From assembly GCA_036374795.1 (NCBI GenBank), contig DASUTC010000287.1:1-53748 (forward strand): DNA of 53,748 nt, read 5' to 3'. The notes beneath the pieces are model-generated. The model saw only the letters and a program-made list of their open reading frames with translations, ran no database searches and had not been told where the DNA came from. This document shows positions 41,930-49,097 of the stretch, one piece after another. How positions within the stretch are numbered: the stretch's first letter is position 1; each line of letters begins with the position of its first letter. This stretch comes from Herpetosiphonaceae bacterium (lineage in GTDB: Bacteria; Chloroflexota; Chloroflexia; Chloroflexales; Kallotenuaceae). The position numbers and the translations under genes are program-made.

Positions 41930-43768
41930 ATGCACCATAAACTACGCACATTCATGCGCGACAACCCGATCCCGTTCATCGCGCTGCTCGGCCTGCTGGG
42001 CGGCGTGATCGCGCGCTGGGGCGTTGGACAGCCGCAGATCGCCAGCTGGATCTGGATGGCTACGCTAGCGCTCGGCGGCGCGCCGCTGGTCTGGGAGACG
42101 CTGCGGGGTATGCTGCGCGGGCAGTTTGCCTCCGATGTCGTAGCGATGCTGGCGATCAGCACCGCCGTGGTGATGGGCGAATATTTCGCGGGCATCGTGA
42201 TCGTGCTGATGCAGAGCGGCGGCGAGGCACTCGAAAACTACGCGCTGCGCCGCGCGTCGTCCTCACTGGATCGGCTGCTGGCGCGCGCGCCGCGTGTGGC
42301 TACGCGCAAAACCGACGAGGGCTTGCAGGAGATCGACGTAGCCGAGGTGTGCGTCGGCGATACACTGATCGTACGGCCCGGCGATCTGATCCCGGTCGAC
42401 GGGTCGCTGCTCTCGGAGCGCGCCGACATCGACGAGGCGGCGCTGACGGGCGAGGCGCTGGCGGAGGGCAAGCAACCGGGCGATCGGCTGCTGAGCGGCA
42501 GCGTCAACGTGGGCAGCGCGTTCGAGATGCGCGCCGACAAGCTCAGCGAGGAAAGCCAGTACGCCAAAATCGTCCAGCTCGTGCGAAAGGCACAGGAGGA
42601 AAAACCGGCGATTCAGCGCCTCGCCGACCGATACGCGGTCTGGTTTACGCCGCTGACCCTGGCGATGTGCGGCGTCGCCTGGGCGCTGACCGGCGATCCC
42701 CGCACGATTCTATCGGTATTGGTCGTCGCCACGCCCTGCCCGCTGATCCTGGCGACACCGATCGCGATCATCGGCGGCATTAACCGCGCGGCAGAGGCCG
42801 GGATCATCGTCAAGGGCGGCGTGGCGATCGAGCAGATCGGCCAGGCGCGAACAGTCGTCTTCGACAAAACCGGCACGCTCACCTATGGCACGCCGGTCAT
42901 CGAGCGCGTGGTACCCTTCAACGGCGTAGCGCCGGATGGGCTGCTCTACAAGGCGGGCAGCGTCGAACAGCTCTCGTCGCATGTGCTGGGGCGGATACTG
43001 GCGCAGACCGCGCAGGAGCAGTGCGGGTCGCTGGCACTGCCGACCAACTTCCGCGAGACGCCGGGGCGCGGCGTGGAGGGCGAGATCGAAGGGCAGCACG
43101 TGATGGTCGGTTCGCCGCGCTTTCTGGCGGAGCGGCTGGGTACTGGCGAGCTTCGAGCGAGCGATAAGGCGGGTTTCGGTCATGGCCTGACCGCGCTGAT
43201 CGCGATCGACCGGCAGCCAGCGGGCGCGATCCAGTTCAACGATCAGATCCGGCCCGGCGTTCCCGAATTGATGCATCGGCTGCGCGAGCTGGGCGTGCGG
43301 CGCACCGTGATGCTGACCGGCGATCACGTTGAGAACGCCGAGGTCATCGCGCGCGCGGCGGGCATCGATCAGAGCCAGGCGAACCTGCTGCCTCAGGATA
43401 AGGTCGCGGCGCTCGAAGCGCTCAAGCAGCGCAGCGCGCTGATTGTGATGGTCGGCGACGGCATCAACGACGCGCCCGCGCTGGCGACAGCGACCGTCGG
43501 CGTGGCGCTGGGCGCGCACGGCACGGGCATCTCCGCCGAAGCCGCCGACATCGTGCTGCTGGTCGATGACGTGACCAAGGTCGGCGATGCGGTTGCGATC
43601 GGGCAGCGCATGCTGCGGATCGCCAAACAAAGCATCTACGTCGGGCTTGGCCTGAGCTTTGCCTGCATGGTCGTCGCCAGCTTTGGGCTGATCCCGCCGA
43701 CCATCGGCGCGCTGCTGCAAGAGGCGATCGATGTCGCGGTGATCTTGAACGCGCTGCGGGCGCGCTAG
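41930..43768 (+). CDS. P1B-type metal-transporting ATPase (TPC motif)
   Basis: A 612-residue heavy-metal efflux ATPase. It has the actuator loop LTGEALAEGKQPGD, phosphorylation site DKTGTLTYG (Asp about 312), MLTGDH and VGDGINDAPAL. The membrane metal site reads TPCPLILATP (268-277), i.e. TPC with X5-P, not CPC or SPC; from memory this marks subgroup P1B-5, linked to nickel and iron export. There is no N-terminal metal-binding domain. ATG 41930 has no clear ribosome site. An upstream GTG at 41879 lies within the promoter. The Fur-like box supports an iron-related (or manganese) substrate. Confidence 0.88.
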   Translation: MHHKLRTFMRDNPIPFIALLGLLGGVIARWGVGQPQIASWIWMATLALGGAPLVWETLRGMLRGQFASDVVAMLAISTAVVMGEYFAGIVIVLMQSGGEALENYALRRASSSLDRLLARAPRVATRKTDEGLQEIDVAEVCVGDTLIVRPGDLIPVDGSLLSERADIDEAALTGEALAEGKQPGDRLLSGSVNVGSAFEMRADKLSEESQYAKIVQLVRKAQEEKPAIQRLADRYAVWFTPLTLAMCGVAWALTGDPRTILSVLVVATPCPLILATPIAIIGGINRAAEAGIIVKGGVAIEQIGQARTVVFDKTGTLTYGTPVIERVVPFNGVAPDGLLYKAGSVEQLSSHVLGRILAQTAQEQCGSLALPTNFRETPGRGVEGEIEGQHVMVGSPRFLAERLGTGELRASDKAGFGHGLTALIAIDRQPAGAIQFNDQIRPGVPELMHRLRELGVRRTVMLTGDHVENAEVIARAAGIDQSQANLLPQDKVAALEALKQRSALIVMVGDGINDAPALATATVGVALGAHGTGISAEAADIVLLVDDVTKVGDAVAIGQRMLRIAKQSIYVGLGLSFACMVVASFGLIPPTIGALLQEAIDVAVILNALRAR

Positions 43769-43774
43769 AACAGG

Positions 43775-44437
43775 CTAGCGGCTACGGGTAACGCCGACGC
43801 GGGCACAGTACGCCGCGACCGGACAGATGCTACAGCGGGGCGATGTCGGATGGCAGATGTTCTGGCCGAGCGTCACGAGCAGGCCATTGATCGCCGTCCA
43901 GTGCTCAGGCGGCAGCGTGTCGCGCAGCGCGAACTCTGTCTCCTCCGGTGTTTTGGTCTGGATATAGCCCCAGCGATTGGTGATCCGATGCACATGCGTG
44001 TCCACGCAGATGCCCGGCAGATCGAAGCCCATCGTCAGCACCAGATTGGCCGTCTTACGGCCCACGCCCGGCAGCGCCAGCAGAGCATCCAGATCGGCGG
44101 GCACCTTGCCGCCGTGGTGCGCCAGCAGCAGCGCGCAGACCTCGCGGATCGAGCGGGCCTTGGTGCGATAAAAGCCCACGGGATAGATCAGCTCGGCGAT
44201 CTGCTCCTCGCGCAGCGCCAGCATCGTCTCCGGCGTATCGGCGGCGGCGAAGAGACGCGGCGCGACGACCGCCGTCAGCGTGTCCTTGGTGCGTAAGCTG
44301 AGGATCGTCGCGATCAGGATGCGAAAGGGCGTCTGGCTATTGGCGTTCGTCCCATCGATCAGCGGCGCGGGATAGTCGGGCATGGTCGCATGAAGCGCCT
44401 GCATGGCCGCGTGAATATCAAAATCGGATCTGTGCAT
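43775..44437 (-). CDS. nth: Endonuclease III
   Basis: A 220-residue DNA glycosylase/AP lyase that removes oxidised pyrimidines. The helix-hairpin-helix is LPGVGRKTANLVL with catalytic Lys128, catalytic Asp146 lies in CVDTHVHRI, and the 4Fe-4S cluster ligands are C-x6-C-x2-C-x5-C at the C-terminus (CHPTSPRCSICPVAAYC). ATG 44437 lies 7 bases after a TACAAT box, suggesting a leaderless transcript. It overlaps the end of the upstream lipoprotein gene by 20 bases. Confidence 0.95.
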   Translation of the reverse strand: MHRSDFDIHAAMQALHATMPDYPAPLIDGTNANSQTPFRILIATILSLRTKDTLTAVVAPRLFAAADTPETMLALREEQIAELIYPVGFYRTKARSIREVCALLLAHHGGKVPADLDALLALPGVGRKTANLVLTMGFDLPGICVDTHVHRITNRWGYIQTKTPEETEFALRDTLPPEHWTAINGLLVTLGQNICHPTSPRCSICPVAAYCARVGVTRSR

Positions 44438-45653
44438 GCCTCTGATTGTACCAGCCGCCCGCGCCCGATGGGACAGTCGCGGCACGTGCGGGCGCCGACA
44501 GATCGCTCCAGAGCAGGTGCCAGTCGCCTTTTTGCGCCACCGAGTCGTTGACCCAGATCAGGTAGTGCCCGGCGGTGAAGGCCCTGCCGCCGCCCTGATC
44601 GAGCGCCTCGACGCGGCCTGTGTCGGGATGATACAGCTCGATCCGCTCGTTGCGCGAAGAGATCCAGGTAACGCCCTTGCCGCCGATGCTCGGCATATCG
44701 TAGCCCAGCGGGACGGGGCTGGCGTTGGGATCGGCCTTCGCAACCTCTTTGCCGGAGCCGGTCGTGAGATCGTGGAGATACACGCTGCCGTAGGCAAAGC
44801 GCGTCGCCGTGGTTTTCCAGACGACGTAGCGATCGTGGACCTGCGGCATCGAGGCGCGGCCGTTGGTCGAGAGCGCTTGCAGCTTGTCGGATGCGAGATC
44901 ATAGGCATAGACGTTGCTGGTGACATTCGCCATATCGCTGGTATCGACCTGGCTCCAAACAATCGTCGCGCCGTCGAAATCGATCTGATCGACGACGAAC
45001 GCAGGCTCCAGCGTGGTCAGCGCGCGATTGGTCCGCGCTTCGAGATCGAAAAGCATCACCGTCTCGACTCGTCGCTTATCTGCCGTCTCGGCCTCATCCA
45101 CCCAGACGATCTGCGAGCCGGAGATTGCGAAGGCCAGCCCCACCGGATTGCCGGTTGTGCCCGCGCTGATCGTGCCAGCCTGAACCTTCTCCTTCGTCAC
45201 GGTGTTGATCGCCATGACGCGCTGCGGAGTATCCAGGCGGCTATACACGGCCCACGCGCCATTGCCAGCGACGCTGCCTAGCCTCGCGTTGTCGGCGCGA
45301 GGATCGACCAGGAATGTCTCGCTGCCGGTCGCGGGATCGATCATGCAGACTCCCGTCGCCTCGCTCTGCTTCTGCACGCCACACGAGAGATAGATCCGAC
45401 CATCGTCGGCAACCACTACGCCGGAGTAGCCGGTCGTCGGCTTTAGCGCCAGGGTGCGATAGGGCTTGCCGCTGACGGGAATGACATTCAGCGGCTGCTG
45501 CCCAGGCGACACGCTATCGGCGCTGACAGCGCTGGTGGTGGGCGAGGTCACGGCAGCTTTGGGCACCGGCGGGTTAGCTGCGGTACAGCCGCCGAAGAGC
45601 ATCGCCACGAGGAAACCGGCAAGCGCGGAGCGCAGCATGGTTGTAGGCATCAT
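44418..45653 (-). CDS. Beta-propeller lipoprotein
   Basis: A 411-residue lipoprotein. The signal peptide ends MLFGGC (Cys about 23), followed by a Pro/Ser/Thr-rich linker. The rest is a series of four-stranded repeats with motifs such as IVWVDEAETADKRRVETVML, IVWSQVDTSDMANV, YVVWKTTATRFAYGSVYLHD and VTWISSRNERIELYHPDTG, a TolB/WD40-like propeller. Function unknown; likely binds a surface ligand. The last 20 bases overlap nth. Confidence 0.78.
   Translation of the reverse strand: MMPTTMLRSALAGFLVAMLFGGCTAANPPVPKAAVTSPTTSAVSADSVSPGQQPLNVIPVSGKPYRTLALKPTTGYSGVVVADDGRIYLSCGVQKQSEATGVCMIDPATGSETFLVDPRADNARLGSVAGNGAWAVYSRLDTPQRVMAINTVTKEKVQAGTISAGTTGNPVGLAFAISGSQIVWVDEAETADKRRVETVMLFDLEARTNRALTTLEPAFVVDQIDFDGATIVWSQVDTSDMANVTSNVYAYDLASDKLQALSTNGRASMPQVHDRYVVWKTTATRFAYGSVYLHDLTTGSGKEVAKADPNASPVPLGYDMPSIGGKGVTWISSRNERIELYHPDTGRVEALDQGGGRAFTAGHYLIWVNDSVAQKGDWHLLWSDLSAPARAATVPSGAGGWYNQRHAQIRF
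44445..44453 (-). promoter_or_regulatory. Extended -10 before nth (leaderless)
   Basis: On the minus strand TGG-TACAAT ends 7 bases before the nth ATG, inside the 3' end of the lipoprotein gene. Transcription would begin at or next to the start codon. Confidence 0.45.
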
Positions 45654-45674
45654 AGAGTTTTTCTTCTAATGCTC

Positions 45675-45717
45675 AGTAAAAAGGAAAACCAGGGAAGAGC
45701 CAGCGACTCCTCCCTGG
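45675..45717 (-). terminator. Terminator after papain-like protein gene
   Basis: CCAGGGAAGAG (45689-45699) pairs with CTCCTCCCTGG (45707-45717) with one mismatch; on the minus strand it is followed by TTTTCCTTTTTAC (45688-45675). It lies between the papain-like gene and the propeller lipoprotein gene. Confidence 0.75.
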
Positions 45718-45733
45718 CGCACACATCTGGAGA

Positions 45734-46573
45734 CTACCAGATCAGGTTGTAGCGGGCGGTGGTGCAGCTTCCGCTGCCATCCTTGTAGTAGATCGCATCG
45801 GCAAAGTTGTTGGTATTTGCCCAGTGCTGATCGGCAGGATTGTACCAGCTATCGCGGTAGTAGATCCTGGCCGAGGCGTCCGTGCCGTTGTAGACGCCGT
45901 CGTAGCCGTTGATCGTCAGATAGTGGCCGACGCTGGTGCTGCCGCCGCACCAGCCGGGGAGGCAGTAGGGCGTGCCGTCCGGCGGGTTCGGGTTGACCAG
46001 CGCGATCAGCGGCATGCGATAGGTGCCGACCGTGTTCTTGGTCTTGGCTTCCAGATCCTTCGCCGCCCAGTACAGCGAGTCGTGGTTGAGGCGAATGGCC
46101 TCGTAGAAGCCGGCCCAGGGCAGGCCGGGCGTGCGCGCGTTGAGCGTATCGCGGATCGGGAGCAGACACGTGCCGTAGGGATTGCTGCATCCGACGTTGC
46201 CGGGATTCTCCCACGAGCGGATCTGGTCGAGCGAGTAGCCGTACTGGCCCTTGTAGTAGAAGACCGACTGTGTGGCAGCCTGCGCGCAGTACGCGCCGCA
46301 GGGATGCTGGCTCACGCCCGGCACCGACAGAACAACGGCCTGAGCGGTGACATCGCCGCGCGCCTTGCGGGCCTCGGCCTCGCGCATCTTGCGCTCGTGC
46401 GAGCGCTGCTGCTCCTTCTCGTACAGGTCTGGCGTGATCAGGCCCTCGGGAACAATATTGTTGACTTCGCTGGGCTTGTCGGGGCCACCGCCTGCGAATG
46501 CAGCGCGTGGAAGGCTGGCGAGCGCGATCATCATGACCAACAGGGCAAGCATGCTGAGCCGTTTAGAAAACAT
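45734..46573 (-). CDS. Secreted papain-like (C39-like) peptidase
   Basis: A 279-residue exported protein. A signal peptide ends at AFAGGG (about 28), followed by a charged, helical propeptide-like stretch (KEQQRSHERKMREAEARKAR) and a papain-like fold: catalytic Cys in SVPGVSQHPCGAYCAQAATQ, catalytic His in SVGHYLTINGYDG, and a further polar residue in YYRDSW. It resembles C39-like peptidase_C39_2 domains, with extra Cys that may form disulfides. ATG 46573 follows GGGGAG by 7 bases. It overlaps the small ORF at 46563-46649. Confidence 0.75.
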   Translation of the reverse strand: MFSKRLSMLALLVMMIALASLPRAAFAGGGPDKPSEVNNIVPEGLITPDLYEKEQQRSHERKMREAEARKARGDVTAQAVVLSVPGVSQHPCGAYCAQAATQSVFYYKGQYGYSLDQIRSWENPGNVGCSNPYGTCLLPIRDTLNARTPGLPWAGFYEAIRLNHDSLYWAAKDLEAKTKNTVGTYRMPLIALVNPNPPDGTPYCLPGWCGGSTSVGHYLTINGYDGVYNGTDASARIYYRDSWYNPADQHWANTNNFADAIYYKDGSGSCTTARYNLIW

Positions 46574-46649
46574 ACCAAGTCTCCCCAATGAAGATGTCCG
46601 ATCCCGATGCGCGAGCGTAGGTGGCGGTTCCCAGCCGATGCTCCGGCAT
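46563..46649 (-). CDS. Small ORF overlapping the papain-like gene start
   Basis: A 28-codon ORF with an ideal ribosome site: AAGGAGG (46660-46654) is 4 bases before ATG 46649. It begins MPEHRLGTATY and ends IFIGETWYVF, and its stop codon overlaps the first codons of the peptidase gene by 11 bases in another frame. The site is stronger than that of the peptidase, so translation is probably coupled. It may be a coupling leader or a small secreted or processed peptide. No homologue recognised. Confidence 0.5.
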   Translation of the reverse strand: MPEHRLGTATYARASGSDIFIGETWYVF

Positions 46650-46844
46650 CGCACCTCCTTGGTAGCGCAATCCAGGCGAACAGGCCGACAAGCTGGCTGG
46701 GAATGGTTGGGCACAAACTAAAGGCTGCCGGTAGGGGGGACTACGACAGGGCAAAAGGTTAAATTTGGTTTACCAGTAGCCTAGCATTATCGTCTGCGGC
46801 TGTCACTGTCATTCAAGGCAATGTTATTTGCCACTTTTGGCAAT

Positions 46845-46913
46845 CTACGAAAGAACAAGCGAACAAGGGAACAACCAAAGGCGTATCCCTTGTTCGCCTG
46901 TTCCCTGCTCTGC
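46845..46913 (-). repeat. Heptad repeat locus 6, with 17-bp hairpin
   Basis: Downstream of the response regulator gene. AACAAGCGAACAAGGGA (46854-46870) pairs with TCCCTTGTTCGCCTGTT (46886-46902) with one mismatch; GAACAAG/GAACAAG units repeat every 7 bases. It probably ends the regulator transcript. Confidence 0.7.
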
Positions 46914-46916
46914 GGC

Positions 46917-47591
46917 TTAGCGCTTATCGAGGCCGTGATGAATGGCCCAGGCCAGCGCCTCGCTGCGACCCGACACGTGCAGCTTGTCGTAGATGTTGCG
47001 CAGGTAGTAGCGTACCGTGCGCTCGCTCATGTCGAGCGCCAGAGCGATCTCGTGGTTGCTCTTGGCCTGCGCCAGCACCCGCAGCACCTCCAGCTCACGG
47101 GCGGAGAGTGCCAGTGTGGGCGATGTCGCGGCGGAGAGGGTATGATCCACCACACCGGCGGCGATAGCGGGGCTCAAGCTGCGCTCGCCGTGGGCCACGC
47201 TGCGCACGGCGGCTGAGATCATCTCCGGATCTTCGTCTTTGAGCAGATAGCCGGTGACGCCAATATTTAATAGCGCCAGCACCGCCTCGATCTCGCTGTG
47301 CGCCGTCAAGATCAAGATGCGCGGCGGAGAGGGCAGCGCGCGCGTCTGACGGACCACATCGACCGTGCGCAGCCCCGGCATGCTCAAGTCCAGCACAAGC
47401 ACCTGCGGCTGGAGCGTCCGGGCAAGATGAAGGGCCATATCTCCATTCTCAGCCGCGCCAAGCACCTGGATATCCGGCTGTCGCGACAGCTCGTACACGA
47501 TTCCAGAGCGGACGACCGGATGATCGTCGGCGACGACCACGCTGATGCGCTGCTGGCTCATTTCGGGGCCTTTTGCGGCTACCACAGCCAT
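46917..47591 (-). CDS. NarL/LuxR-family response regulator
   Basis: A 224-residue two-component regulator. The receiver domain has VVVADDHPVVRSG (acidic pair), phosphorylated Asp in VLVLDLSMPG, and GYLLKDE with the conserved Lys. The C-terminal LuxR helix-turn-helix reads LSARELEVLRVLAQAKSNHE, IALALDMSERTVRYYLRNIY. AGAGGAAA before ATG 47591 supports that start; ATG 47561 is possible. No histidine kinase lies in the window, so its signal is unknown. Confidence 0.92.
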   Translation of the reverse strand: MAVVAAKGPEMSQQRISVVVADDHPVVRSGIVYELSRQPDIQVLGAAENGDMALHLARTLQPQVLVLDLSMPGLRTVDVVRQTRALPSPPRILILTAHSEIEAVLALLNIGVTGYLLKDEDPEMISAAVRSVAHGERSLSPAIAAGVVDHTLSAATSPTLALSARELEVLRVLAQAKSNHEIALALDMSERTVRYYLRNIYDKLHVSGRSEALAWAIHHGLDKR

Positions 47592-47789
47592 ATAAGTTTC
47601 CTCTCCGGGGTGCAAGCAGAAGCGATACTCCGAGACAGGACCGGAAGCCTACGAACGCACACAAGAACACCTGGGCCGCGATCGCCCTGACTGAGCCTGG
47701 AAGGCAGATCCGCTATTTTTCAGCGCCATTATACCGCTCTGCCGAAAGCTTGCCCACCGACCGCGCCTGCCGGTCGAGTTGCTCGCCTA

Positions 47790-47798
47790 TGCTATGCT
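47790..47798 (+). promoter_or_regulatory. Extended -10 promoter of TAXI-TRAP genes
   Basis: TGC-TATGCT (-10 at 47793-47798), overlapping another TATGCT at 47788. No good -35 box. The start codon is at 47853. Confidence 0.45.
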
Positions 47799-47852
47799 AG
47801 CGCCACATCCGAACGCCCACATCGTTTGCTGGCAATGGAAGGAGGAACCATT

Positions 47853-48977
47853 ATGGTTTCACGTCTGACCACGCTGATCTGCGGACTCCTGATGCTCGTA
47901 CTCGCCGCCTGCGGCACGCCCGCAGGCGAAACCTCAACCGGAACGACCGCCAGCCCCGCCGCCGCAACCAGCAGCGCGGCCACCCAGACGACAGCCACAC
48001 AGAGCGCTACAACTGCCCCAGCCGCAGGCGCGGCAGGCCAAGGCCCATGCACGCCCGAAGCCGCAAGCGCGCCCGCGCCCGACCCGCCGATCCTGGTGAT
48101 CGGCACGGGCAACACCGGCGGCGTGTTCTTCCCCTACGGCGGCGGTATCGCCCGCGTGCTCACGGCCAAGCTGCCCAAGGCGCAGGTGACGGTCGAGGAG
48201 ACTGGCGGCTCGGTCGATAACATGAAGCTGATCAAGGCGGGCGATGCCGACCTCGGCCTATCTACGGTGGACTCGGCCTACGATGCGCTGCTCGGCCAGG
48301 GCGCGTACACCGACACCGGCCCGATCCCGGCGTGTACGCTGATCGTGCTCTACCAGAGCTTCGTGCATGTCGTGGCGCGCGACGGCACCGGGATCAGCAC
48401 CGTAGAAGACATGAAGGGCAAGACCGTATCGGTCGGCTCGGCGGGCAGCAGCACCGAAGGCGCAGCCGACCGCATTCTGGAGGCTGCCGGGCTCAATCCC
48501 AAGGGCGACATCACCCGCGAAAACCTCAGCGTCGCCGACTCCGTTGCGGCGATGAAGGACGGCAAGATCGATGCGTTCTTCTGGATCGGCGGCCTGCCCA
48601 CGGGCGCGGTAACGGACCTGGTGAACACGCCCAACGTCAAGGTCGCGTTCATTCCCACCGAGCAATATGTCAAGTCGCTGACCGACAAGTACGGCCCAGT
48701 CTATACCAGCTTCGCGCTGCCCGCAGGCACCTACGCGGGCTTCGATCAGGACGTGCCCGGCATCGGCATCGGCAACATTTTGTTCGCCAACGCCAGCATG
48801 AACGAGCAGCTCGCGTACGACATCGTCAAGACGCTCTTCGACAACCTGGCCGACGTGCAGACCAGCCATCCCGAAGCGAAGAAGCTGGCGCTGGAGGCTG
48901 CGGCGGTCGGCTCGTCGATCCCGCTGCATCCCGGCGCGATCAAGTTCTATCAGGAGAAAGGTGTGTACAAGCCGTAG
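47853..48977 (+). CDS. TAXI-family TRAP transporter solute-binding lipoprotein
   Basis: A 374-residue lipoprotein. The lipobox is LVLAAC (Cys about 20), followed by an Ala/Thr-rich linker to about residue 75. The TAXI family fold opens with ILVIGTGNTGGVFFPYGGGI, then VEETGGSVDNMKLI, VSVGSAGSSTEGAADRILEA and DGKIDAFFWIGGLPTGAVTD. It captures a small acid, often a dicarboxylate or glutamate-like compound, for the fused permease at 49098. AAGGAGG precedes ATG 47853. Confidence 0.93.
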   Translation: MVSRLTTLICGLLMLVLAACGTPAGETSTGTTASPAAATSSAATQTTATQSATTAPAAGAAGQGPCTPEAASAPAPDPPILVIGTGNTGGVFFPYGGGIARVLTAKLPKAQVTVEETGGSVDNMKLIKAGDADLGLSTVDSAYDALLGQGAYTDTGPIPACTLIVLYQSFVHVVARDGTGISTVEDMKGKTVSVGSAGSSTEGAADRILEAAGLNPKGDITRENLSVADSVAAMKDGKIDAFFWIGGLPTGAVTDLVNTPNVKVAFIPTEQYVKSLTDKYGPVYTSFALPAGTYAGFDQDVPGIGIGNILFANASMNEQLAYDIVKTLFDNLADVQTSHPEAKKLALEAAAVGSSIPLHPGAIKFYQEKGVYKP

Positions 48978-49097
48978 CGCTCAGGTCGCCGCCCGCGCCG
49001 TTGGTTGGGCACGCCTGAGACGAGATGCCGCAGCGCCTCGCAGGGCGTGCCCCGCCCGGCAGAAGCCCCCGATTTGAGCCTGGAAGGATGCGCCTCC

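Noticed and set aside
46650-46760. GEMM (c-di-GMP) riboswitch near the papain-like gene.
   Set aside because: Some fragments (GGCACAAACTAAAGGC, CCGGTAG) looked similar, but they lie on the strand opposite the gene and the order of conserved parts does not fit.
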